64,000 nt of DNA. Source: Maratus speciosus. Taxonomy: Eukaryota; Arthropoda; Arachnida; Araneae; Salticidae. The stretch is taken from positions 533,699,073-533,763,072 of the forward strand of contig OZ010786.1 of assembly GCA_963932465.1 (NCBI GenBank). The letters run 5' to 3'. The translations under genes and the position numbers were made by a program. Positions 45,661-58,458 of this stretch are shown in pieces (position 1 is the stretch's first letter; the number at the start of each line of letters is the position of its first letter). Below the pieces are notes generated by a model. The model saw nothing but the letters and a program-made list of their open reading frames with translations. It made no database searches and was not told where the DNA came from.

Positions 45661-48366
45661 TCTATACTCCTATTATAAAGAGGAAAAAATTGTTTATTTG
45701 TAGGAGGTAAGCTCTGGAACTACCGAACCTATTCCAAAAGTAATGGTATCAAAATGATGGTGTTAGTCCAACTTAGAACATAGGCTATATCTTATGTCGG
45801 TGCCACTACCCCAAAGGGGGTGTAGGAGCAAAAAACGTTCTAAAAATGCGATTTTAGCGTTACTGAAGGGCCTAGAAATATGAAATTTTGAATATTAGTT
45901 ACTTATAAGATATAAATGACATCTAAGAACAGTTCTTAAACGATTCGAAATTTAAAAGGGGTGAAAATGCACAAAAAGCGTTCTAAAAAACGTTCTAAAT
46001 GGCATTTTCTACACAATCTCAGGAAATACCAAACCGATTTAAAAAATATTGGTGTCAAAATGATGGTGACAATGCTTGCTCCAAGATAGGCTATGTTTTA
46101 TGTCGGTGTCACTAACCAAAGAGGGTGCAGGAGCAAAAAACTTTCTAAAAATGCGATTTACGTGTTACTGAAGGGCCTAGAAATATGAAATTTGAAATAT
46201 TAGCTACTTATTAGATATGAAGGACTTCTAAGAACAGTTCTTAAAGAATTCGAAATTTGAAAAGTGTGAAAATGCGCGAAAATCGTTCTAAAAAACGTTC
46301 TAAATGGTGGTTTCTACACAATCTCAGGAAATACCAAACCGATTTAAAAAGTAATGGTGTCAAAATAAGGGTGTCAAAATGACGGTGACAACCCTTGCTC
46401 CAAGATAGGCCATGTTTTATGTCGGTGCCACTACCCCAAAGGGGGTGTAGGAGCAAAAAACGTTCGAAAAATGCGATTTATGTGTTACTGAAGGGCCTAG
46501 AAATATGAAATTTGAAGTATCAGCTACTTATTAGATATAAAGGATTTCTAAGAACAGTTCTAAACAATTCGAAATTAAAAAGGGGTGAAAATGCGCAAAA
46601 AGCGTTGTAAAAAACGTTCTAAATTGCAATTTCTATGCAATCTCAGGAAATACTGAAACGATTTCAAATATAATGGTGTTAAAATGATGGTGACAGATCT
46701 TGCTCTAAGATAGGCTATATTTTATATCTGTTTCCAATACCCCAGAGGAGATGCAGGAGCAAAATGAGCGAAAAGCGTTCCAAAAACGTTCTAAATGCCG
46801 ATTTGTCACCAATATCTCAGGAAAAATCAAACTGATTTCAAAAGTAATGGTAAGAAATTGATGCTGACAGCCTCTGCTCTAACATAGATGCTATTTCAAG
46901 TCGTTATCACTATCACCAAGACGTTGCAGGAACTTAAAATTAGGCAAGGTACATATTTATTACATATAAATGATCTTTAAGAACAGTTTCGAAAAAATTG
47001 GAAATTTAAAAAGGGGTGAAAATGGGCGAAAAGCTTTCTAAAAACGTTCTAAATTGCGATTTCTACTCAATCTCAAGAAATTCCAAAGCTATTTCAAAAG
47101 TAATGGTTGCAAATCAATGGTGACAGTCCCTGTTATAACATAGGTTATATTTTATGTTGCTGTCACTACCATCTGAGGGGTTGCAAAAGAAAACACGTTC
47201 TAATTTGCATTTTTTTGCATAACTGAAGGGTCTAACACTTTGAAGTATGGCATGTTATTTACTTACAAGATGCAACTGCTTTCTATGAACTTTCGAAAGA
47301 AAATTTCAAATTTAAAAAGATGAAGTGAGCGAAAAGCGTTATAAATTACAATTTTTATGTAATCTTATCAAATACCAAACCGATTAAAAAAATAATGATA
47401 ACAAATTGTTGGTGATAGAACCTGCTCAAACATAAGCTATATTTTATGTCTGTGCCACTACCACCAGAGGGTTGCAGTAGCTAAAAGCTTTCTAAATTGC
47501 GATTTCTGTGATACTGAAAAGGCTAGAAACTTTAAATATGGCATGATAGTTACTTATAAAATATAAATGCCCTCGAAGGACTGTCGAAAATAAATTCGAA
47601 TTAAAAGGGGTGAAGTGAAAGGGAGGAGCGAAAAGCATTCTAAAAAAGCCCTAAATTACGATTTCTACGCGATTTCAGGAAATATAAACCAAATATAAAA
47701 GTAATAGTTGCGAATCAATGGTAACAGTCTCTGATCCTACACAGGCTATATTTTATGCCGATGATTCTACCACCTGGGATTTACAGAAACAACAAACGCT
47801 TAAAAAAGGCCTTTAAAAGCTTTTTAAATTACGTTCCTGTGGAATATTAGGAAATAACAAACCAATTTCAAAAATAATGTTGGCAAATTAATGGTGACAG
47901 TTCCTATTTCAACATAGCCCTTTATGTTGAGAGAGGTGGTAGGACTTGGAATTTGACATGATGGTTAATTTTAAGATGTAAGAAGATGGTTTCTAAAAAA
48001 TTCAAAACTTCAAATGATAACTGAAATCAGCGTATTAATTGAGCATAAAAGTTTCAAAATATTTTCTAATTATTATTTATTTAGTTTTATTTCGTTTTAT
48101 TAATTTAAGTCTCATTTCTGCCTTATGCAGTGTAACAATGATATTTAATCAAACTGTGTTTTAAATAGTAATTTTTTTAAATTATTCCTAAAAGTAATAA
48201 GTACTTTTTAATAAAATAAAATATCACCTTTTAATAAAATAAAAATTTAGTTAGTACCGTTTAATAAAATAAAAATTTAGTTAGTACCTTTTAATAAAAA
48301 TTAGACATATAAATATCACTTGGCATATTTCAAATATTACGCGAGCAAAGCCGCGGGGTTTGCTAG
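45661..48366 (+). mobile_element. Helitron unit 3 of the tandem array (2706 bp)
   Basis: TCTATACTCC again abuts the previous CTAG. Nine monomers (anchors 45728, 46034, 46339, 46659, 46832, 47089, 47380, 47689 and 47862) show the same long/short spacing as unit 1. A 16-bp local duplication (GTGTCAAAAT words, 46349-46375) lengthens the third interval to 320 bp. The tail repeats TTTAATAAAATAAAAATTTA twice. Confidence 0.9.
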
Positions 48367-50968
48367 TCATATTATAAAGAGGTAAAAATTGTTTATTTGT
48401 AGGAGGTAAGCTCTGGAACTACTGAACCGATTCCAAAAGTAATGGTATCAAAATGATGGTGTTAATCCAACTTAGAACATAGGCTATATTTTATGTCTGT
48501 GCCACTACCCCAAAGGGGGTGCAGGAGCAAAAAACGTTCTAAAAGCGCGATTTTTACGTTACTGGAGGGCCTAGAAATATGAAATTTGGAATATTAGTTA
48601 CTTATAAGATATAAATGATGTCTAAGAACAGTTCTTAAACAATTCGAAATTTAAAAGGGGTGAAAATGCACAAAAAGCATTCTAAAAAACGTTCTAAAAA
48701 TGGTAGTTTCTACATAATCTCAGGAAATACCAAACCGATTTAAAAAATATTGGTGTCAAAATGATGGTGACAACGTTTGCTCCAAGATAGACTATGTTTT
48801 ATGTCGGTGCCACTACCCCAGAGGGGGTGCAGGATCAAAAAACTTTCAAAAAATGTGATTTATGTGTTACTGAAGGGACTAGAAATATAAAATTTGAAAT
48901 ATTAGCTACTTATTAGGTATAAAGGATTTCTAAGAACAGTTCTTAAACGATTCGAAATTTAAAAAGGGTGAAAATATGCGAAAAGCGTTCTAAAAAGCGC
49001 TCTAAATGGTGGTTTCTACACAATCTCAGGAAATACCAAACCGATTTATAAAATAATGGTGTCAAAATGACGGTGACAACCCTTTCTCCAACATAGGCTA
49101 TGTTTTATATCGGTGACACTACCCCAAAGGGGGTGCAGGGGAAAAACGTTCTAAATTGCGGTTTTTGCGTTACGGAAGGGCCTAGAATCGTGAAATTTGG
49201 ATTGGTAGTTAGTTATAAGATATCAATGATCGCTAAGGGCATTTCCTAAAAAAATCGAAATTTAAAAGGGAGTCAAAATGCGCAAAAAGCATTGTAAAAA
49301 ACGTTCTAAATTGCGATTTCTATGCAATCTTAGGAAGTACTGAACCGATTTCAAATAAAATGGTGTAAACATTATGCTGACAGATCTCGCTCCAAGTTAG
49401 GCTATATTTTATACCTGTTTCCACTACCCCAGAGGAGATGCAGGAGCAAAATGAGCTAAAAACGTTCTAAATGCCGATTTGGCAGCGATATCTCAGGAAG
49501 AATCAAACTGATTTCGAAATAAATGTTAGGAAATTGATGCTGACAGACTCTGGTCTAACACAGACGCTATTTTATGTCGGTATTACTATCACCTAGACCT
49601 TGCAGGAGCAAAAAAGCGTTCTAAATTTCGTTTTTTGTGATCTTTACGGGCTAGCAACTTAAAATTAGGCAAGGCACATATTTATTAGATATAAATAATC
49701 TTTAAGAACAGTTTCGAAAAAAATAGAAATTTAAAAAGGGGAAATTTAAAAATGCGCTAAAAGCGTTCTAAATTGCGATTTATACTCAATCTCAGGAAAT
49801 ACCAAAGCTATTTCAAAAGTAATGGTTGCAAATCAATGGTGATAGTCCCTGCTATAACATAGGTTATATTTTATGTTGCTGTCACTACCATATGAGGGTT
49901 GCAAAAGCAAAACATGTTCTAATTTGCGTTTTTTGCACAAATGAGGGGTCTGACACTTTGAAGTATGGCATGGTATTTACTTACAAGATGCAACTGCTTT
50001 CTAAGAGCAGTCGAAAGAAAATTCCAAATTTAAAAAGTTGAAGAAAGCTAAAAGCGTTTTAAATTACAATTTTCATGCAATCTTATCAAATACTAAACCG
50101 ATTAAAAAAATATTGACGACAATAATGTCGATTGGTGTTAGAACCTGCTCAAACATAAGCTATATTTTATATCTGTGCTACTACCACCAGAGGGTTACAG
50201 GAGCTAAAAACTTTCTAAATTGCGATTTCTGTGATACTGAAAAGGCTAGAAACTTTAACTATGGCATGGTAGTTACTTTTAAGATATAAATGCCCTCAAA
50301 GGACTGTCGAAAATAAATTCGAATTAAAAAGGGGTTAAGCAAAGGGGAGGTGTGAAAAGCACTCTAAAAAAGTCCCAAATTACGATATATATGCAATTTC
50401 AGGGAATATAAACCGATTATAAAAGTAATAGTTGCGAATCAATGGTAACAGTCTCTGATTCTACACAGGCCGATGATTCTACCACCTGGGGTTTGCAGGA
50501 ACAACAAACGTTCTATAAAAGACCTTTAAAATCTTTCTAAATTACGTTTCTGTGGAATATTAAAAATAACAAACCGATTTCAAAATTAATGTTGGCAAAT
50601 TAATGGTGATAGTTCCTAATTCCACATAGCCCTTTCTGTTGAGAGAGATGGTAGGACTTGGTATTTGACATGATAGTTAATTTTAAAATGTAAGAAGATG
50701 GTTTCTAAAAAATCCAAAACTTCAAATGAATACTGAAATGAGCGTTTTAAATGAGCATAAAGGTTTCAAAATATTTTCTAAATTACCATTTATTTATTTT
50801 TATTAATTCAAATCTCATTTCTGCCTAATGCAGTGTAATAATGATGTTTAATCAAACTGTGAAGTAATAAGTAAAAATTTATTTAGTACCTTAAATAAAA
50901 ATTAGACATATAAATATCACTTGGCATATTACAAATATTACGCAAGCAAAGCAGGGGGGTGTTGCTAG
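48367..50968 (+). mobile_element. Helitron unit 4 of the tandem array (2602 bp), with damaged 5' terminus
   Basis: After the CTAG of unit 3 it starts TCATATTATAAAGAGG, lacking about 7 bp of the terminal TCTATACTCC present in the other units. Nine monomers have anchors at 48427, 48736, 49040, 49345, 49509, 49808, 50099, 50413 and 50574. The 3' hairpin is mutated (GCAAGCAAAGCAGGGGGG) and the end is GTTGCTAG at 50968, followed by T50969. It appears the most diverged unit. Confidence 0.88.
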
Positions 50969-51939
50969 TCATTGAATATGATGTTATTTTTCAGGATGAA
51001 AAAAAATTAGAAATAGCATATTATTTCAAATATATGAAGTTTTATGCAGATGAAAATAGCATGTTCCATATTGAAAACGTTTCACTTAAAATTGTTTGAT
51101 GCAAACTTCTAAAACTCTTAAACGGATACAAGTATTTTGTGCATCTAATCCCAATAGAATGAGGGAATTTAATATTAAACATATACAAAACCCATATGAA
51201 ATTATATTTTTATGAAGTGGGAATTAATTCCAATATTCCTTATTTCCAAATGCTCATTATCTGGAATATAAATTAAAATTTAAAGCTGTTATATATTTTT
51301 TTTATTCTTATTTATCTCAATTAAAAGTAGTTTTTTGATCGTAAGTAACAATTAATGGGAAATTCAAAACCTAAAGAAATATCACTAAACAATAAGTTAA
51401 AGATATATTCTATTTTATATAAAGTATATTTAATTATAGTTCTTATTCTAATGCATGTTAGTGAAGTTTTTCTACTCATAAACTTTTTAAAATATTTCTT
51501 TCCATTTAGATGATGCATTATAATATTATTGCTTCCATTATGTTTTATATTCAAAATGTTCACCTTTGAGTATAAACATATATATTATTTTTCTCCATCT
51601 TTCAGCAACGGACGTAATAATTGCCTGGAACCTTGCATTTATTTATCTAGCATATTATATTAGTCCGCTATTTTTTTTCCTTCGGTGATGTCAAGTTGAC
51701 ATACCACGTTCTCTACAATAAAACCGCATTCATCTTATTTCTTCCGTAACAAGAAAAAAAATATAATATTTTACGTTCCTACCGTGCAATATTAATTGAC
51801 GCTATTACTAGGATGGAGTCATGTAAATATGATTTATGTGTTTCTTAAAAATGAATCTATAATCTTTTACCCTGCTAAATAATTACAACATTCACCAACA
51901 TTCATTACGCTTCTTTTGTAAGCGTCCGAGACCCTACGA
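50969..51939. other. AT-rich spacer, nothing recognised
   Basis: No gene, TIR or RNA is seen. An AT-rich open frame on the minus strand (51321-51563) is not called. Confidence 0.45.
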
Positions 51940-52173
51940 CATACTTGCCAACTTTTTCTTAAATTTCCGTTAAATGTGCGTTAAAATGACCCAGGTTAAA
52001 CACGTTTCGAACAAGAAATTTACCAAAGAAATCAAATCAAATAGATTTCATAAAGAAACATGATTATAAATATATGATGATACGTTAAATAAATTTCGTG
52101 GTTGGTAACGCGTCTAACCTGGGCCAACATCACTCACATTTTACGGAAATTTAGTTGAATGTTGGCAAGTATG
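51940..52173. mobile_element. 234-bp MITE
   Basis: The ends CATACTTGCCAACTTTTTC and (inward from the right) CATACTTGCCAACATTCAAC are inverted. Inner pairs such as AAATTTCCGTTAAATGTG / CACATTTTACGGAAATTT and CCAGGTTA / TAACCTGG also match. Immediate flanks CTACGA and CTACAA suggest a ~6-bp target duplication with one change. Confidence 0.8.
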
Positions 52174-52502
52174 CTACAATGATAATCCAAAGAAAATCGC
52201 AGGCAAATATTAAAACAGTGTTAGCGTTCTTCTCTATAAGAAATTTTATTAAATGCCCAATCAGAAATTTTGTTAAATGAACATCAATTAAACAACAACA
52301 TATGGATTAGAAAAATGAACAGGATATTTTTTGCACAGAACATACTGCTAAGGCTTTACAATCACAAGAATTTAATAATGCTCTGTTTAAACAGATTTAT
52401 ATAGAATGACCATATACAACAACTTAACATCCTGTAATAATAAAATAATTTAAATTGCTAAAACATGTAAATAAAAAATTGAAACAGTAAAATAAGTTTA
52501 TT

Positions 52503-52920
52503 CAACCGTTTACATGTTCGACTCTATCCGAGACATTTCCAAAACCAATAAATAAAATTATTGTTGAAATGCACAGTGCATGAAAAGCCACCATTCACTT
52601 TTTCGTAATATGCACGTTAATTTTTTATTATACTTGGAATTTTATTTTTATTTTCGTAACCATTGCTTAGCACTTTAACTTACTTAACTGCATTAATTGC
52701 TTATTCATTTATCTTATCAAAATTATGGCTCAAGCTACACAATGATTACTAAAATAAAAGTAAAATTCTGAGTAAAAAAGAAAATAATAATAACCAGAAT
52801 AATTTGAAAAAAAAGGAAAGATGGCGTTTCATAGAACATGTAATTTTTTATTTTTTATTTTTATTTTTTGTTTTGTTTTGAAAATGACTCGGATAGAGTC
52901 AAAACATGTAAACAGTTTAG
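52503..52920. mobile_element. MITE-like element with ~40-bp inverted ends
   Basis: AACCGTTTACATGTTCGACT with CTATCCGAG on the left pairs with CTCGGATAGAGTC and ACATGTAAACAGTTT on the right. The ~330-bp interior is AT-rich with no frame. No clear target duplication could be fixed. Confidence 0.7.
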
Positions 52921-53094
52921 GAAAATGTTTTTAGTGTTTTTTTTTCTTTATTTACTCCTTTTATCCTTTAACATTTGTATATAATGACCATTTTAACAAT
53001 TTTAGCACAAATTTAAAAATAAAATAGGAATTTAAAATTATTGTTTATTTGAAATAACATTTTACTTTAAAAAATGCATTAGATGATATGTGTT

Positions 53095-55620
53095 TAAAAA
53101 GTATAAATGTAAGAACTTTGTAAGATGATTTTATTTTATATATCAAAATAATATAATAAATATTAGTCAAGAATAACCCCAAATATGATTAGATTAGGAG
53201 AATGAATATCATAAAAACTCTATGAAAGTTTCATTGTAATGCTTGCTCTCCTTGTATAACATTAATATGAGTTAGGAGATATCACGTAAGATTCATGATG
53301 GAGTGTAAAACTGTCAAACTCCTGCATATCTTATTCATAAACTTAATAAAGATAAATTGCTAAGGATTATAATGTATCAGAGAACTGTAACGGAATCTCA
53401 CGCAGATATAAAAAGTGACTTTTAACCTTTATTCGCATTAAAGTCTTTATCCTTTAAAATTCAACCACATAGTGAGCTGCGTTTTGAATTCGATGTTGAC
53501 TTTAATGCAATGATTTCTAATGTAGCTATTGAGATTTGTTATGACAAGTTCAAAATTATCTTTTTTTTTTTTTTTTAAACCTTATTTGTATTTAGTTTTA
53601 TTTAAATTTGAATGAGTTCTTGAAGTATTTTAGGGATTTTTAATGCTTTTTTTTTAAATAGGAGAAAATATATGAAATAGTCTACATAATTTTTATCTCT
53701 ATTCTAAAAAAAATGAACTGATGCTTCTCCTACCGTATCCTGTACCATTTCTAGCTTATACTGCAAAAATGTTGATAAAACACATTAAAACCGTTTTTTT
53801 TTTTTTTTTTTTTTTTTTTTTGGAGAAAAATATATGACAAATAAGCTTAAGCGGACAGTTTGTTTTAAATTCAACAAATGTTTAAAGCACTATTTAATGT
53901 CGAAATTATTCATGTCAATGAATTTAATAAGTTTTGTTGAATAAAAAACTAGCAATAACACTTTAATTATATTTTGCTTGCACTTGATTATCCAGATTGT
54001 GGTGTACAATTAAAAAAAAATTACTTTATTACCATTAAACTAAAGTCATATAATCATTATACCTGTGATCACATAATTTTTGTGTCGAAACACGGATTTT
54101 AAAAATTTATGCGGAAATATTTGTTTTATCAATGCCAATCTTCATAAAAAAGAATATTTTACGTACGAAACATGTTGAACAGAATATTATAAGCTATTTA
54201 AATTCCTTTTAATGCACTTTTTTCACTTTTCAGCATATTATAACTTCAGTTTTAAATTGTGGTGTGCAGTTTCCAGCCCTTTTATTAAATTTGTTTTTAA
54301 TAAAATTTTTCATACAAAATTTTATTGTCTGAATAGAGATTTATTTCATAGTTTGAATTAACCGTTTTTTTTTATATTTTACTGCTAATGTGTTTAAAGC
54401 CTAAATAATAATAATTATAAACACTGTCCAATTGAAAATTATCTTTACAAGTAAAAACTAAAACAAAATAAAGAAAACTTTCAATTATTTAAATTCATTA
54501 AATTATGACATTCAAAAGCATTTTACGAGGAAAATTACACCAAATTTAAAACGACACATTTAATACATCATATTTAAAACGATCTTCTTAATGTCTCTTT
54601 TTAACAGATAGTCAGGCAGCCTCATTTTTTACTTTTTTTTTTTCTTTTTTATGTAGCTGATAAAAATTCAAATTTGTAATTCATCTTCATTAACCAAATG
54701 TCCGCTGTTGCGACAGAGTTGGATATGAAAAATCTACCAATCATGGGAAATAAATGACAACTTTACCATTGTTCAACATTGATTGTGAGAATATTGATGA
54801 ATCTTCCGTATTTTCTAATATTTTTTTAAGCAGTGCAAATTAGCATGGTGTAGATCCAGCAGGTTGAAGCTGTTGGTGGACGCTAGTAGGACTCTAGGTT
54901 TTAATAATAAAGTAAAAAAGAGAAATATAATTTAAATTAATATTTGAAAAACATTTAAAAATTTTTATAAAGTCTTATTTTGCATTAAACGTTGCATGTA
55001 TGTATTTGTTTGATCATGTAGTGAAATAAGTATTGCAAGCATTTTGAAAGAAATAATTCTTAAGCTACATTTTTTAAATATACACTTCCCTTTTTTTAAT
55101 TCAATATACAAACTGTATATTCCATTCATTGAAAAATAATTTATAATCCGTTTTTTTTTTATTTATTATATTCGTTTGCTGCAATAATAGCAGTGAATCA
55201 CGAAACCGGCCCTTTTGTGGAAAGTATGTTCAATTTTTATTTAATAAAATAAATAATAGGAAGTTTTCTGTTTGCAATTGCATTTTCTTTCATATTTGCT
55301 ACCTGAAAAAAAAATATTTCGATCGTGTAATATGTTTATCAACATTCTATAGATTAAAACAGCAATTTTTTATTGTTGTTTAAATACACAATTTGCAACT
55401 ACGTTTTTTTCATACCAAATGTTCAGGTTTAATTTTAAAATAAATACTTTTGATGGAAAGTTACAAAACGTTTTGAACAAAATCGACTATATAAATCAAA
55501 ACATTAGAAATTGAAATTAAAATTTTTAGAATTTGTTACAGATATTTCTGCATCTTGATGGAAGCATGGATTAAAAATAAGGCATTGGAATGCAATCTTT
55601 TGACTTTGGGAATAAAAATC
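53095..55620. repeat. Paralogous block, copy 4
   Basis: It begins with homology to 7.8-8.24 kb, including the ~270-bp conserved patch at 53265-53475. It then follows copy 3 in order: GCAGT...ATTAAATTT near 54.27 kb, CTTAAGCTACATTTT near 55.06 kb, AGTGAATCACGAAACCGG near 55.19 kb, TTGTTGTTTAAATAC near 55.37 kb, and ACATTAGAAATTGAAATTAA near 55.5 kb. The peptide-coding part seen at 18.3 and 24.7 kb is not recognisable here. A 31-bp poly-T lies near 53792-53822. Confidence 0.6.
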
Positions 55621-56646
55621 TGGTGAAATTAAACTTGCTAAAATAACATTTTAATCTAATAGACGAATGCCTTAATGATTCAAAATGAAGAAAAAATGGT
55701 CAGCAGCGACATTTTTTTTTAATTTTATTAACTGAGGTTTAAGTTAAATTTGCGAGTTTAATTTTCCTTACAATTTTAGCACTATAACACTCTATTTTCT
55801 TCTAAACTTTTACTTATAATGAATTTGCATAGTACCACAGGGCATTCAAATAAGAAATAATAACAATGCAGTATTTTAGTACAAAATTTTGGTATAACAT
55901 TGTCTTAAAGGGTTGTTAAAAAAGGGTCGGACGGAAAATAAAAGGAATGGTATAAGATAAAAGGGACGGTAATGCGGAAAAAATAGAGATGGTAAGGATG
56001 GGACGGAAAGAAAAATTACAACTATTTTTAGGCGAATCTTATTAAGACTAAATGATAGCCACAATGTTTATTATTTTTTAGAAACAGTTATTTACGTTGA
56101 ATTAAATAATTTAAAAAAAAAAAATACCTCAAAAAGTGCAGGAATAAATCTTAGGGACTGTATGACTACCAAAAAAGGCACGATGCGTGAAATTGCTAAT
56201 TAAATGCTGATTTAAATTCTGCAGTACATTTTCCGTCAAAGAATTTTAGGCATTCTTTCTCTAGGGTACTTTTGTATCAGATAAAACTTGAAAAAAATTC
56301 TGTCGCTGGATCTGAAGAGATTTTCCATATAATTTTAGAAGAATGGTGGTAAAGAATATAAAACCCATGGAACAGAGTTAAAAAAATAATATCAACCGTA
56401 AAAATGTGTGCAGGTTAATTGTTTGCTACATATTTATATAAAACAATTGTCCCAGTTTTGAAAAAAAATACATCTAATTACTTTTATTGAAATGATTTTA
56501 TACAGACAGCTCCAAACTTAAAAAAAAGCATCAGGGATACGAGATGGTATAGGGGTTTTATTGGTATCTGGACCCGCAACATCGTCCAAAACTTACTTAT
56601 AGCGTTAATACTGTTATGCAATCATGCAATAGAATGTTTCCCAGTA
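55621..56646. other. AT-rich spacer
   Basis: No recognisable gene. A purine-rich stretch (55910-56020, GGGTCGG/GGGACGG words) is the only compositional feature. Confidence 0.45.
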
Positions 56647-56839
56647 TCTATACTAATAAAAGAATAAATCGTTTTGTGTGTGTGTGTGTCTGTCTGTCTT
56701 TGTGCGATGACTAGCGAAAACTACCGCACGTAGAAGTCTGAAAATTCATATGCGATTAGACCAAGACAGGTCCTGATACACCTGAGGCTCGGATTTTTAA
56801 TTTTTTAAACGCCGGGGAACCTGGGCCCCTTTCAGTTTT

Positions 56840-57990
56840 TATGCACTAAAACGATAATAACATGCCTCTTTTCTATCCGATCTTCTTCGTTTTTGGGGTG
56901 CATTATCCTTTCAGTTTCTGCCCCATTTCTACAGTTTCACTTAAGACCCTGGCACCCTTGCAAGGGGCCCAGTACAGGGCCCCTTGAAGATTCAGTGCAC
57001 TAAATTGTTAATAGCATGCCTCTTTTCTTTCCGATTTTCTCCGTTTTTGGGGATAATTTTCCTTTTGAGTTTCTGACCCATTTCTACATATCAGTTAAGA
57101 CCCTGACACCCTTTCAAGTGACCCGGAACAAGGCCCCTTGAAGATTTAGTGCACTAAATTGTTAATAACATACATCTTTTATATCCGATTTTCTTCGTTT
57201 TTGGTGTGAATTCTTCTTTCAGTTTCTGCGCCATTTCTACATTTCAGTTAAGACAATGTCACCTTTGCAAGTGGCCCAGTACATAGTCCCTTGAAGTTTT
57301 AGTGCACTAAATTGTTAATAACATGCCTCTTTTCTATCCGATCTTCTTCGTTTTGAAGGTGATTTCTCCTTTCAGTTTCTACCCCATTTGAACATTTCAG
57401 TTAAGACCCCGGTACAGGTCCCCTTGAAGTTTTAGTGTACTAAATTGTTTATAACATGCCACTTTTCTATCCGATCTTCTTAGCTTTGGGGCTGAAATCT
57501 ACTTTCAGTTTCTACCCCATTTCTAAATTTCAGTTAAGACCCTTGCACGCTTGCAAGAGGCCCGTACAGGGCCACTTAACTTTTAGTGCACTAAATTGAT
57601 AATAAATTGCTTCCTTTTTATCCGATCCTCATTTTTGAATACTTTCTCCATATAGTTATACTCCCGTGTCTACATTCCAGTTAAGACCATGGGTACAGGT
57701 CCCCTTGAAGTTTTAGTGTACTAAATTGTTTATAACATGCCACTTTTCTATCCGATCTTCTTAGCTTTGGGGCTGAAATCTACTTTCAGTTTCTACCCCA
57801 TTTCTAAATTTCAGTTAAGACCCTTGCACGCTTGCAAGAGGCCCGTACAGGGCCACTTAACTTTTAGTGCACTAAATTGATAATAAATTGCTTCCTTTTT
57901 ATCCGATCCTCATTTTTGAATACTTTCTCCATATAGTTATACTCCCGTGTCTACATTCCAGTTAAGACCATGGGTACGTCTAGGGTCCTG
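56840..57990 (+). repeat. Tandem repeats, ~152-bp monomer with a 280-bp recent duplication
   Basis: The marker GTGCACTAAATTGTTAATA (or close) occurs at about 56845, 56996, 57150, 57302, 57435, 57587, 57715 and 57867. The stretch around 57405-57684 is copied almost exactly at 57685-57964, a fresh dimer duplication. Shared words include TTTTCTATCCGATCTTCTT, TTTCAGTTAAGACC and GGCCCCTTGAAG. Confidence 0.9.
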
Positions 57991-58413
57991 TAAGGCCCGG
58001 TCCAGGGACACTTAAATTTTTTGTATGACTTGCGTTTTTCATACCCTAATTTTCTGACCTTCGCAATGCGTAATTTTAATGTCGAGTCTTAAACTCTTCT
58101 CCTTAGACCAACAATCACTTATTTTTATATGGGTCCTAGGGCCCTTTTTTAAGCCTTTCCCAAATTTTTTGCACAATTATTTTAAATTATATTCTAATGA
58201 TTAACTCGTACCCTATGCTTAATCTCAACTAATCGAAGGTCTAAAATGCCAAGTACTAAAACGTTGTAACATGTTTTCTTTTAGGGCCTTTCCTCAACTA
58301 TCTGTTGACCCCTTTTGAGCACCCTATTATATATCCCTTAAAAATAGTTTGATTCACTAGCTTTTTTTGTTCTAACAACATCTTAGGTTCTCCAGTTATT
58401 ACATGAACGGCAA

Positions 58414-58458
<45 letters not shown>

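Larger units (their letters stand above)
39700..50600 (+). repeat. Higher-order tandem repeat of ~300-bp monomers inside the Helitron array
   Basis: Thirty-eight diverged monomers share an ordered set of words: ACCGATT-CAAAAGTAATGG, AACATAGGCTATATTTTATG, TCGGTGCCACTACC, GTGCAGGAGCAAAA, CGTTCTAAA-TGCGATTT, TACTGAAGGGCCTAGAAA, AAACAATTCGAAATTTAAAA, GGGGTGAAAATGCGC. Spacing is about 300 bp except for two ~174-bp intervals per unit. These fall at the same relative places in all four units, so monomer order was fixed before the units were amplified. Small open frames at 41110-41325, 49826-50041 and 50038-50289 are by-products. Confidence 0.9.

Noticed and set aside
39700..50600. Regular repeats considered as a CRISPR-like array
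   Set aside because: The monomers are about 300 bp, contiguous and diverged, with no unique spacers, and lie between Helitron termini in eukaryotic DNA.
56610..56646. AATCATGCAATAGA word shared by the flank of the 56.6-kb Helitron and the region near 39566
   Set aside because: Similarity covers only about 14 bp and does not extend; too short to claim a shared target element.
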